In this document: positions 55,032-63,654 of the stretch, piece after piece
Numbering within the stretch: position 1 is the stretch's first letter
How the letters are laid out: each line of letters begins with the position of its first letter
Assembly (NCBI GenBank): GCA_947504195.1
Contig: CANNGN010000002.1
Coordinates: 124,001-188,000 of the forward strand
Source: an uncultured Vibrio sp.
GTDB lineage: Bacteria > Pseudomonadota > Gammaproteobacteria > Enterobacterales > Vibrionaceae
Length of the DNA stretch: 64,000 nt
Direction of reading: 5' to 3'
The notes under the pieces: generated by a model
What the model was told of the DNA's origin: nothing
Databases searched by the model: none
What the model saw: the letters and a program-made list of their open reading frames with translations, nothing else
Program-made: the position numbers and the translations under genes

Positions 55032-55745
55032 ATGAAAACAAGTTTAAGTATTCGCTGTTACACCAAGCAATTGAAAAGTCACTCGCACAGTGATCATCAC
55101 CAACTGGTATTGCCGATTCAAGGCAGTATTAGCATGGTGATGAATGATTACGTGGGCAAAGTGTCGGTGGGTGAATGTGTGGTGATTCCTCTTGGTGTGG
55201 CACATGGATTCAAAGCCGACGAAGCTTCGCGTTTTATTGTGGCCGATATGGCTGAGCTACCCGCTCATTTGCTTAATAGTCACCTGAGTGTATTTTCTGT
55301 GTCACCGCCGATGCTGAGTTTTCTTCAGTTTGTTGAAAAGCAATTAGAGCATCAAGTTGATAGTGGAATGGAAGCATCGATACTGAGTGTTTTCGGGATG
55401 TTGCTTGAACAGCAGGATATCGTTCAAACGCTTGATCCTCGTATTCGTACGGTGTTGTCATTCATTGCTGAACATCTTGACCAACCGCTAACGATTACTC
55501 AGCTTGCTCAGGCGGCTTTTCTAAGTCCCACGCAATTTAAAAAGCTCTTCAAAGAGAGCTTGGGAATGAGTGCTCTTCAATACATTACGCAGCAACGCAT
55601 GGAAAAAGCGAAAGCCCTATTGACGTATACCGACTTACCGGTTCAGTTGGTGGCTGAGAAAGTTGGGTACAGCGACCTTTCTGCATTTAGCCGTCGATTC
55701 TCAGTTTACTTTGGGCGTACGCCTCGAGAGTTTAGTCAATCTTGA
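55032..55745 (+). CDS. AraC family transcriptional regulator
   Basis: This 237-residue regulator has an N-terminal cupin-like sensor (HSHSDHHQLVLPIQGSISMVMNDYVGKVSVGECVVIPLGVAHGF) and a C-terminal double HTH (PLTITQLAQAAFLSPTQFKKLFKESLGMSALQYITQQRMEKAKALL...VAEKVGYSDLSAFSRRFSVYFGRTPREF). The ATG at 55032 is preferred to the GTG at 55023. It lies 103 bp upstream of an EamA exporter in the same direction, an arrangement often seen for metabolite-export control. Confidence 0.88.
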   Translation: MKTSLSIRCYTKQLKSHSHSDHHQLVLPIQGSISMVMNDYVGKVSVGECVVIPLGVAHGFKADEASRFIVADMAELPAHLLNSHLSVFSVSPPMLSFLQFVEKQLEHQVDSGMEASILSVFGMLLEQQDIVQTLDPRIRTVLSFIAEHLDQPLTITQLAQAAFLSPTQFKKLFKESLGMSALQYITQQRMEKAKALLTYTDLPVQLVAEKVGYSDLSAFSRRFSVYFGRTPREFSQS

Positions 55746-55848
55746 TTAAAAGCGTCTCGTTAATCAATGTTTACGTCCTTTTAGCACAAATATATGTTTT
55801 TAACTTCGTTATCCTAATGACTAAGATAACGCACGGGAAAGAGTTAAA

Positions 55849-56784
55849 ATGACAATGTTAATGGCTGAACATCGAATTACACCCTATCAATTTGGTAGCT
55901 TCGCAATCTTGTTCGCGTCAATTTTATGGGGTACTACTGGCACGGCTGCGAGCTTTGCTCCTGAGATTAGTTCTCTCGCAATAGGTGCTTTTTCCATGGG
56001 CGTTGGTGGACTTTTACAAGCATGTTTTGCTTATAAGGCGTTAAATCAGGCATCGAGCCAATTAATCAAACACAAGAAAATGCTGTTGATCGGCGCGTTA
56101 GCGTTAGCTGTGTATCCACTGGCTTTTTACACGTCGATGCGACTTGCTGGTGTGGCGGTAGGAACGGTAATTTCCATCGCTACGGCGCCTTTCTTTACTG
56201 TGTTATTAGAGCGTCTTTTTAGCAATAATAGTCATATTACAAAAAAGTGGCTAATTAGCTTTGTTATTGGAATGGTTGGTATTGCCTTACTCACATTTTC
56301 TGAGTCTTCCGTTTCAGCTCATTCTGTTTCCGCTCATTCTGTTCCAACACGGGATGAAAGCCTACAAACGTTGGGCATTGTTTTGGGCCTTGTCGCAGGC
56401 CTCACCTATGCAACGTATTCTTGGATAGCGAAAGCCATGATTGATGAGGGGATCCCATCTCAAGCGGCACTTGGCAGTATTTTTGGTCTTGGCGCGCTGT
56501 TGCTGCTTCCCACACTGGCATTTACGGGTGGCAATTTGTTTACTTCTGCATCAAATACGCTGATTTTGGGCTACATGGCTATTATCCCAATGTGTATTGC
56601 GTATATCGCGTTTGGCTTCGGATTAAGGCATGTTAAGGCCAGCAGCGCGACGTTATTAACCTTGTTTGAGCCTGTTGTTGCCGCTGCGTTAGCCGTGTTG
56701 GTGGTCGGTGAGGTGATTCCTTTGATCGGCTGGTTTGGCATGGGGTTGATCGTGATTTGTTTGTTATTGCAGTCGACGAGTTAA
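55849..56784 (+). CDS. EamA/DMT superfamily transporter
   Basis: This inner-membrane exporter has 311 residues. Two EamA repeats give about ten TM segments, with typical GTTGTAASFAPEISSLAIGAF and ASSATLLTLFEPVVAAALAVLVVGE motifs. A short insert between the halves is encoded by a 15-bp tandem repeat giving SVSAHSVSAHSVP. The substrate is unknown; amino acids or related metabolites are typical. It probably depends on the preceding AraC regulator. Confidence 0.88.
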   Translation: MTMLMAEHRITPYQFGSFAILFASILWGTTGTAASFAPEISSLAIGAFSMGVGGLLQACFAYKALNQASSQLIKHKKMLLIGALALAVYPLAFYTSMRLAGVAVGTVISIATAPFFTVLLERLFSNNSHITKKWLISFVIGMVGIALLTFSESSVSAHSVSAHSVPTRDESLQTLGIVLGLVAGLTYATYSWIAKAMIDEGIPSQAALGSIFGLGALLLLPTLAFTGGNLFTSASNTLILGYMAIIPMCIAYIAFGFGLRHVKASSATLLTLFEPVVAAALAVLVVGEVIPLIGWFGMGLIVICLLLQSTS

Positions 56785-56799
56785 GTTGTTTTTGACTTT

Positions 56800-56878
56800 A
56801 ATCAAATGATTAAATTTGATTAGCGAAAAAGATGTCTTAACTGTAAGCAAAGATCTAAGCTGTTAATCAGTTGATTAA
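56800..56878. promoter_or_regulatory. Two palindromic operator candidates before the tetR-RND operon
   Basis: AATCAAAT-N6-ATTTGATT lies at 56800-56821, and TTAATCA-GT-TGATTAA at 56863-56878, 18 bp before the tetR start. Both share AATCA/TGATT halves, consistent with binding of the TetR-family protein encoded next. Confidence 0.55.
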
Positions 56879-56896
56879 TTTGCTTGGATCTTAACA

Positions 56897-57502
56897 ATGA
56901 CCGAAACCAAATCCTCTGATGATGGTAAACGACAAGCATTGTTGGATGCGAGCCGTGAACTCTTTCTTAAAAACAGTTACAACAATATTTCAATTCGAAA
57001 AATTGCCGATAGGGCGCAAGTTAACTCCGCACTGATTGGGTATTATTTTGGGTCAAAAAGCGGCTTGTTCCGCGAAATGCTCGGCTCTTACCTCAATCAT
57101 AATTTGGATCGTTTAGAGTACATCTTGGATGATTTGAATCATGAAAATCTAAATAGCTTCTTTCTCAATTTCTATCGTTCTGTTCCTGCAGAATTTACTC
57201 ATTTAATACTCCGAACCGTTTTATACGAACGCAATGACATGCGTGACTGGATTATGGACACCATATTTAAACGAGTGTTGCAATTAGCACTTAAAACCTC
57301 TCGCGAAATTGGTGATAAGAGTGGCAAGGATTATGACCCTCACCTTATTCGAACCGTTATTCAGAGCATGTTGGTGATGCCTAAGGTGCTCCAGCCTATG
57401 GTTGAGGAACTTGAACCAGGCCGAATGAATGATGAATTTTATGAACAGTTGGCGGAACTGAATAGCCAATTACTGACGCAATTTTTTGGTTTGGAGAAAT
57501 AA
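56897..57502 (+). CDS. TetR/AcrR family regulator of the RND operon
   Basis: This 201-residue repressor has an N-terminal HTH (KRQALLDASRELFLKNSYNNISIRKIADRAQVNSALIGYYFGSKSGLFREML). The C-terminal ligand domain is not recognised to subfamily. It is the first gene of an operon with the RND transporter; the transporter start lies just after this stop. Likely autoregulated through the palindromes upstream. Confidence 0.88.
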   Translation: MTETKSSDDGKRQALLDASRELFLKNSYNNISIRKIADRAQVNSALIGYYFGSKSGLFREMLGSYLNHNLDRLEYILDDLNHENLNSFFLNFYRSVPAEFTHLILRTVLYERNDMRDWIMDTIFKRVLQLALKTSREIGDKSGKDYDPHLIRTVIQSMLVMPKVLQPMVEELEPGRMNDEFYEQLAELNSQLLTQFFGLEK

Positions 57503-57503
57503 G

Positions 57504-59963
57504 ATGACGACATGGCGACAGCAGTTGGAAGGGTTTTTCTCCAAGCTAAGCGACCAAATTATGCAGCGTCCGAAAACATCGCTGCTGGTTTTTGTCATGT
57601 TGTTGGCGGCATTTTCGACAGCACTGAGATCGGTTGAGTTTGATCCTGAAATGGAAAGCTTTGTCGACGAACAAGCCGATGTGCGCGTTATTTACAATGA
57701 AGTAAAAGAGCAGTTTGGTCGCAATGATGTAATCATGTTGGCATTACAGGGTGAAGTATTAACCCCTGAGTTTTTAACTAAGCTAATAAGTCTCCATGAA
57801 TATATTGAATACGAGTTACCGTATGTCAGCGATGTCACCAGTCTGGTTAATGCGCCATTTCAACAGGGTTCGGTAGATGAACTTCAGGTGCTAGACCTGA
57901 TTGATGAATTGCCAAAAAACGATACAGATGTTGCTGAAATAGAACGACGAATAACTCAAAACAAATTGGCCAATGAGATCTTAGTGAATGAAGATCGGAG
58001 CATGGCGTTGATCATTATTGAGTTACAAACCTACGACTATGGCCAAGACCAAAGTGAAATAGACGGTGAGCAAGATCCTTTTGCCACAGATGATTTTGAT
58101 TTTTCGGCCACAAATTTTGACTCAGAAAATCCAGATCCAGAACTAAACACTGAGCTGCCAGAAGTTAGCCGTGATCAAGTGATATCCCTTATTTCTATGA
58201 TCCGAACTGAGCTAGAAAACTACCAAGATTTGAAACCGGTACTTGCTGGGATGCCGCTTATTGATCAAGCGCTGCAAAACACGATGCAATCGGAAATGAG
58301 TTTCTTCCTGCGTTTGACGGTATTGTTGATAGCGTTAACCTTGGTTGTCTTCTTCCGTCAGTTAAACGCGGTGGCTGCGCCTATGTTTGCGGTTTTGGCG
58401 GCGTTACTGCTGACGATATCGATATTGGTCTTAACCGGAAATAAAATTCAGCTTCCTCTTATTCTGTTGCCGTCATTTTTATTGGCGATCACCATTGGTG
58501 ACGCCGTGCATTTACTGACGCATTTTTATCGTAAGATTCGAATTGGAGACGATAAAAAGTCCGCAATGATCCATGCTGTTGAGCGTACCGCGGTTCCGAT
58601 GTTATTGACCTCTTTAACCACCGCAGGCGGCTTGCTGTCTTTGGGTATAGCCGATGTCGTGCCGATTAGAAATTTAGGTGTGTTTGCTGCTGTCGGAGTC
58701 ATGCTCGCATTCGTATTAACCATTTGTGTGATTCCTGCGGTTGTTATGATATTGCCAATGCGAAAAGTGACACAGAAAAGTGAACGTCACAGCGCTAGTC
58801 ATGTGATGGAAATAATCGCGAATTTTAGTTGGCGTCATGGCGGTAAGCTTGCGATAGCTTGGTTAGTGGTGGTATTGATTTCACTGACTCAAATCGCGAA
58901 TCTTAAGTTTTCTCATGACCCGATGAACTGGATGCCGCAGGGGTCTGAGATCACTCAAAACACCTTAATTATCGATGACAATATGAGCGGAACCATGACC
59001 TTTGATGTGGTGATTGATACGGGTAAAAGCAATGGTATAAAAAATCTCGAATTACTGAAAAAATTGGCGATTTGGCAAGACAAGCTTAATGGTTTTAAAG
59101 ATGGTGAAGTCGAGATAAAAGGAACTAGCTCTATTATTGATGTGGTGCGGGAATCGAATCGCGCTCTTCAAGGCGGCGAAAATAGCCAGTATCGTTTGCC
59201 CAATTCAGAGCAGCTCTTGATTGAAGAACTGTTCTTATTTGAAAATAGTGCCTCCGATGAGCTATTCAAAATTGTAGATGGTGATTTCAGCCAAACCAAA
59301 ATGCGCTTGGTATTGCCTTGGAATGACTTGATCCATTACAGCCACCTTGTCGACGAGCTGCAACAGCAAGGTGCCGAGATATTCGGTGACAGCGCTAAGG
59401 TTAAAGTCACTGGGCTGGTCGCCATTATGGCGGGGGCGTTGTCGGCCCTGATTACGTCGACGGCATTTAGTTATCTGATTGCGACCATAGTGATTGGCAT
59501 CATGATGATGTTACTGCTGTCATCATTTGGCTTAGGTGCGCTTGCGATGATCCCAAATATGGCTCCGATCATCGTAGTGATGGGCTTTATGCATCCGATG
59601 GGGATTCCGCTCGATATGCTGACCATGCTAGTCGCAACAATTGCAATTGGTATTGCGGTGGATAACACCGTGCACTTTACCCACCATTTCCGCTACGGTT
59701 TGGAGCAAGGACACACGAGTTATAATGCGATGTTGGATGCCTTTGCTGGGGCAGGTCAGGCACTGCTCACCACGTGTATTGTCTTGACCGTTGGCTTTTA
59801 TGTATTTCTATTCAGTGAAGTATCGAGTGTGTTTAATTTAGGCTTTTTATGCGGTACCGCCTTTATTCTCGCACTGATTTCTAACTTCACTCTAACTCCC
59901 TTTTTATTGCGCTGGTACTATCGAAATCACCAGTCTCAAACGACTGCTCACACAGGAGCTTAA
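57504..59963 (+). CDS. RND/MMPL family membrane transporter
   Basis: This 819-residue RND-superfamily protein of the single-polypeptide MMPL type has 12 TM segments in two sets (starts about 28, 265-410, 440, 660-810). Two large periplasmic domains lie between them, the first with an acidic insert (QDQSEIDGEQDPFATDDFDFS). Conserved membrane motifs are LLAITIGDAVHLLTHFYRKI and VATIAIGIAVDNTVHFTHHF, with proton-relay acids. The ATG at 57504 has GGAGA seven bases upstream. MMPL proteins move lipids or other hydrophobic molecules. It sits directly before LolA-like and beta-barrel genes. Confidence 0.88.
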   Translation: MTTWRQQLEGFFSKLSDQIMQRPKTSLLVFVMLLAAFSTALRSVEFDPEMESFVDEQADVRVIYNEVKEQFGRNDVIMLALQGEVLTPEFLTKLISLHEYIEYELPYVSDVTSLVNAPFQQGSVDELQVLDLIDELPKNDTDVAEIERRITQNKLANEILVNEDRSMALIIIELQTYDYGQDQSEIDGEQDPFATDDFDFSATNFDSENPDPELNTELPEVSRDQVISLISMIRTELENYQDLKPVLAGMPLIDQALQNTMQSEMSFFLRLTVLLIALTLVVFFRQLNAVAAPMFAVLAALLLTISILVLTGNKIQLPLILLPSFLLAITIGDAVHLLTHFYRKIRIGDDKKSAMIHAVERTAVPMLLTSLTTAGGLLSLGIADVVPIRNLGVFAAVGVMLAFVLTICVIPAVVMILPMRKVTQKSERHSASHVMEIIANFSWRHGGKLAIAWLVVVLISLTQIANLKFSHDPMNWMPQGSEITQNTLIIDDNMSGTMTFDVVIDTGKSNGIKNLELLKKLAIWQDKLNGFKDGEVEIKGTSSIIDVVRESNRALQGGENSQYRLPNSEQLLIEELFLFENSASDELFKIVDGDFSQTKMRLVLPWNDLIHYSHLVDELQQQGAEIFGDSAKVKVTGLVAIMAGALSALITSTAFSYLIATIVIGIMMMLLLSSFGLGALAMIPNMAPIIVVMGFMHPMGIPLDMLTMLVATIAIGIAVDNTVHFTHHFRYGLEQGHTSYNAMLDAFAGAGQALLTTCIVLTVGFYVFLFSEVSSVFNLGFLCGTAFILALISNFTLTPFLLRWYYRNHQSQTTAHTGA

Positions 59964-59964
59964 C

Positions 59965-60759
59965 ATGAAAAAAATCGTTCAATTAGTGACTGCCGTAACC
60001 ACTATCGCGCTATCAAGCTCGGCATTGGCGCTAACTGCTGATGAAATTATGCAAAACGTTGATGCCTTTCCTGAGCCGGATTCTCTAACCTCAAAAATGA
60101 GCATGGTGCTGGTAGATAATAAAGGGAAACAGCGTATTCGTTCATTAACGACTTCGAGAAAAAAGTTTGGTGATGATGAAAAATCGCTGATGTTCTTTTT
60201 AGAACCGTCAGATGTGAAAGGGACAGGATTTCTTATGGTCGATTATGGCGAAGCCGTTAAAGATGACGACCAATGGATGCTATTGCCTTCGCTGAAGAAA
60301 ACGAAACGGATTGCCAGCGCCGATAAGACCTCGAGTTTTATGGGGAGTGATTTCTCTTACGCCGATATGAACGACCGGAACCTAGAAGAATGGAACTATA
60401 AAATAATTAAAGAAGATCAAGTCAATGGCGCTTCCGTTTGGATTATTGAATCTCTCCCAGTGAGCGACGAGATCATTGATAAGTATGGCTATACCCGCTC
60501 AATCATCTACGTGAAACAAGATAATTTTCAGGTTGTTCGCGGCATTAGCTACAAGAAGAAAAAAGGAGAAATAAAGCTCCTTAATATCGCGAAATCGGAG
60601 TTTATAAATGGCTACTGGATTAACCTAGAAACGCAAATGATCACTCAGAAAAACGGTAAAACGGTGCACCGCACGTTAATGAAAGTGGACGATGTTGACG
60701 TTGGTCCGGCGTTGGATGACGGTGAGTTTACCTTAAATCGCTTAGAACGGGGATTATAA
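59965..60759 (+). CDS. LolA-like periplasmic 'outer membrane lipoprotein-sorting' protein
   Basis: This 264-residue exported protein has signal peptide MKKIVQLVTAVTTIALSSSALA, then LTADEIMQNVDAFPEPDSLTSKMSMVLVDNKGKQRIR, a LolA-like start. MLLPSLKKTKRIASADKTSSFMGSDFSYADM is the diagnostic block of this family. The incomplete half-barrel fold binds acyl chains. It starts one base after the RND stop and overlaps the next start, so all are translationally coupled. It probably shuttles a lipid-like cargo between the transporter and the outer membrane. Confidence 0.87.
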   Translation: MKKIVQLVTAVTTIALSSSALALTADEIMQNVDAFPEPDSLTSKMSMVLVDNKGKQRIRSLTTSRKKFGDDEKSLMFFLEPSDVKGTGFLMVDYGEAVKDDDQWMLLPSLKKTKRIASADKTSSFMGSDFSYADMNDRNLEEWNYKIIKEDQVNGASVWIIESLPVSDEIIDKYGYTRSIIYVKQDNFQVVRGISYKKKKGEIKLLNIAKSEFINGYWINLETQMITQKNGKTVHRTLMKVDDVDVGPALDDGEFTLNRLERGL

Positions 60760-60773
60760 TGAGGAGAAGGCGT

Positions 60774-62192
60774 ATGGCTTTGAATTATCCTAAGCCAGCA
60801 CAGTTAGAACAGTATCAGGGATTGAGAGTTCGATCCCTTACTGTACTGATGGGACTCTCGTTATATTCGGTTTCGGCAATTGCAGATGAATTTTCTGATT
60901 TATTCGCCGAAGATCTCTTTGCCGATATTGAAATCGAAACCATTCAAAGTGAAACAGGTCCACTCCAAATAGAATTGGCAGCAGGTGTTAAAACGATTAT
61001 CAACACCAATAGTAATGAAGATACCGCCGTTGACGAGGCTTATTCTGGCCTATCAAGTCTGGCTATTAGTCTCAATCCAGACATTACCTATCAACCGAAT
61101 GACGAGTTTCGTATTGATGCGGATATTGAGTTAAGCACCGATCTTATTTTCGATCTGCGATCTGATGAGACGTGGAGTGATGACGATGTTGATGCTCGAG
61201 AATTTGATTCTGATATAAATGAGCTCAAAGCCTCTTATCAATTGGGTAATTGGCAAATCAGTACAGGTATTCAACGTATTACTTTGGGTATGGCCGACGC
61301 TCTGTCCGCCTCGAATGTTTTGTATGCGCAGAACTTGGAAGTACCCGGTATTGTCGATGTTGGTGACAGTTATGCTCCAGCGTGGACCACCGCGCTAAAG
61401 GGGAATGTCGGTGATATTTTGATTAAAGCTGGGATTGTTCATACTCATGAATTATTACGTTACCCAGTCACCGGTTCTGATTTTGATATCGGTATTCAAA
61501 GTACGTTAGAAGCGTCTGGTTTCGAGCTCGAAGCGGAAGCGTTTTCGCTAGAGAATATGGGCTGGTTTAGCTCATTCTCTGGGGTAAAAGGCGCGCTTGA
61601 TTGGCAGCTTAACCTTATTACTCAGTTGTCTCACACTCCAGTTCTGGAATTGGGAAATGGCTCTATTGTCGATGTTCAGTACCCTCGAACTCACACTATT
61701 GCGTTGGCCACAAGTTATGTTATTGATGCGTTTTTACTGAAAGCAGAAGGTGCGTTTGAGAATGGGATGGAAGCACAGAGTAATAATGGTGAAATGAGTC
61801 GTTACGATCGCGTTATTGGTTCGCTAGGGTTTGATTACGATCCCTCGAGTATTGGTCGATTGGTTGTGGAATTCCAAGCCTCAACCATCGTTGACTTCGA
61901 TAGCTATGATTTCATGGAGACCGATTTTGCTCCAGATGAAGCAACTGCGCGCTGGGCGTTGATCTACACGCAAAGTTTTCTCCATGAACAACTCAGTTTA
62001 TCGGCTCAAATGTTAGCGTATGATGCGGATATGGCAGGAGGCCGAATTCAGTCGATCAAATTGGAATACGACATCAGCGACAACTGGAAAACTACGCTTC
62101 GTTATGTCGATTATGTGAGCGGAGATTATTCGCTTCTTTCAGATGTAAGTGACCGAGACCGATTGATCCTTTCAACTCGCTATGCGTTTTAG
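60774..62192 (+). CDS. Outer-membrane beta-barrel protein (DUF1302-like)
   Basis: This protein of about 472 residues has a long n-region and signal peptide (LRVRSLTVLMGLSLYSVSAIA), then alternating amphipathic strands with a C-terminal aromatic residue (LSTRYAF), the mark of an outer-membrane barrel. Motifs such as ASYQLGNWQISTGIQRITLG recall DUF1302-like barrels that travel with RND and LolA/DUF1329-like genes. Start 60774 is chosen because GAGGAGAAGG directly precedes it; the ATG at 60759 overlaps the previous stop. It is the last gene of the operon. Confidence 0.75.
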   Translation: MALNYPKPAQLEQYQGLRVRSLTVLMGLSLYSVSAIADEFSDLFAEDLFADIEIETIQSETGPLQIELAAGVKTIINTNSNEDTAVDEAYSGLSSLAISLNPDITYQPNDEFRIDADIELSTDLIFDLRSDETWSDDDVDAREFDSDINELKASYQLGNWQISTGIQRITLGMADALSASNVLYAQNLEVPGIVDVGDSYAPAWTTALKGNVGDILIKAGIVHTHELLRYPVTGSDFDIGIQSTLEASGFELEAEAFSLENMGWFSSFSGVKGALDWQLNLITQLSHTPVLELGNGSIVDVQYPRTHTIALATSYVIDAFLLKAEGAFENGMEAQSNNGEMSRYDRVIGSLGFDYDPSSIGRLVVEFQASTIVDFDSYDFMETDFAPDEATARWALIYTQSFLHEQLSLSAQMLAYDADMAGGRIQSIKLEYDISDNWKTTLRYVDYVSGDYSLLSDVSDRDRLILSTRYAF

Positions 62193-62243
62193 ATCGATTT
62201 CTTGCCTCTTACCTTAAAATTATCCCATCCTAAAACTCTCTAA

Positions 62244-62325
62244 TGATGCGAATAATGTCCTTATTCACATCATATTTTGATTTGATTAATGGGCCTATTC
62301 GAATCATAATGTGATTTGAATAGGC
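62244..62325. promoter_or_regulatory. Two inverted repeats with four copies of TGATKYGAATAR before the fic gene
   Basis: The first pair is at 62244-62255 (TGATGCGAATAA) with 62261-62272. The second is at 62293-62306 with 62312-62325 (TGATTTGAATAGGC). All four arms read TGAT-NN-GAATA in their own direction. The second repeat ends 26 bp before the fic start codon, so binding there would block expression. The hairpins may also help end the upstream operon. Confidence 0.6.
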
Positions 62326-62351
62326 GGTGTTTTCAAATTAAGGAGTTATCT

Positions 62352-63455
62352 ATGTGGATTTGGCAGCAAGAGTCATGGCCAAGTTTTAACTGGGATAAAG
62401 GTATCATCGAGCCACTCGTTAGAGAGACGCGCCTTAACCAAGGCGTTTTGCTAGGTAAGATGTTATGCCAACCCTTTGATCAAACAGAAAATATGCTCGA
62501 TACTTTGTTGGCGAACATTGTGCATTCCAGTGCGATAGAAGGCGAAAAGCTGAATGCCTTCTCGGTGCGGTCATCGCTCGCGCATAAATTGGATATAACA
62601 GAAGAGACCCCTTTTCCAACCACCAATCAAACCGATGGTCTTGCAGAAATAATGCTTGATGCGGTTAATAACCTAGATGCACCTTTAACGCTTCAGCGGA
62701 TTCTGGATTGGCACGCCTTATTATTTCCAGAGGGATATACCATGTTTAACCCCGTGGTAGGTGGGCAATTACGGGGTGATGCGCCGATGCAAGTTATATC
62801 GGGTCGGTTAGATAAACCTGTTGTCCATTTTGAGGCTCCAAATAGAGAGGAGTTAGATAATGAGTTGAGTGTATTCACTCAATGGTTTAACGATTCGAGG
62901 ATGGATAACACGCTCGACCCATTGTTACGGGCAGCCATTACTCATCTTTGGTTTGTTACTTTGCACCCTTTAGATGATGGCAATGGTCGAATCACGCGTC
63001 TACTCACTGATCTAGCGTTAGCTCAAGCAGAGCATCAATCTGTGAGGTTTTATGCCATGTCGGTGGCTATTCTCGCCAATCGAAAAAGCTATTACGACAT
63101 TCTAGAGCAAACTCAAAAAGGTGGAATGGATATTACCGTATGGCTCAAGTGGTTTTTTGAAACATTGAATCAAACTTTTGATGCGGCGTTACAGGAGATA
63201 GATAAAACGGTATTCAAAACGAACTTTTGGCGACAAACCGATCAATCTCGGTTATCGAGAGAACAAACCAAAGTGCTGAATCGAATGCTGGATGGTGATT
63301 TCCCCGAAGGGATCAATACGTCTCAATACCACAAAGTCACCAAGGTAAGTAAACCCACCGCCACTCGTCATTTAGCGGCATTGGTTGAGCTTGGTTGTCT
63401 TGTAAAATCTGGGGCAGGTGGCCGAAGCACGCGGTATCATTTGGTGAGGCAATAA
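62352..63455 (+). CDS. Fic family protein (putative AMP transferase) with C-terminal winged helix
   Basis: This 367-residue protein has an N-terminal DUF4172-like region and a cis-inhibitory helix S59-S-A-I-E63-G ((S/T)xxxE(G/N)), which blocks the active site in class II Fic proteins. The catalytic Fic motif H205-PLDDGNGR has its flap region GGQLRGDAP about 65 residues earlier. The C-terminal winged helix (LSREQTKVLNRMLDGDFPEGINTSQYHKVTKVSKPTATRHLAALVELG) probably binds DNA. Start 62352 has AAGGAG upstream; a longer in-frame start at 62316 lies inside the promoter repeat. The target protein of AMPylation is unknown. Confidence 0.92.
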   Translation: MWIWQQESWPSFNWDKGIIEPLVRETRLNQGVLLGKMLCQPFDQTENMLDTLLANIVHSSAIEGEKLNAFSVRSSLAHKLDITEETPFPTTNQTDGLAEIMLDAVNNLDAPLTLQRILDWHALLFPEGYTMFNPVVGGQLRGDAPMQVISGRLDKPVVHFEAPNREELDNELSVFTQWFNDSRMDNTLDPLLRAAITHLWFVTLHPLDDGNGRITRLLTDLALAQAEHQSVRFYAMSVAILANRKSYYDILEQTQKGGMDITVWLKWFFETLNQTFDAALQEIDKTVFKTNFWRQTDQSRLSREQTKVLNRMLDGDFPEGINTSQYHKVTKVSKPTATRHLAALVELGCLVKSGAGGRSTRYHLVRQ

Positions 63456-63654
63456 AAGTTATTCTGATATTTTTCTCAAATTGATGTTTTATTCTGACGT
63501 TTTTCTTGTTTGAAATCGATGAAGTGACTCGAATTTCTATTAGAGTAAATTTGATTTCATTAATTCAGACCAATTCCAAAAAAATCACATTCAATTCACC
63601 CATTCGCCTTACAATTCAATACACTCGTATAAATTATCGAAATAGGGTAGATAA

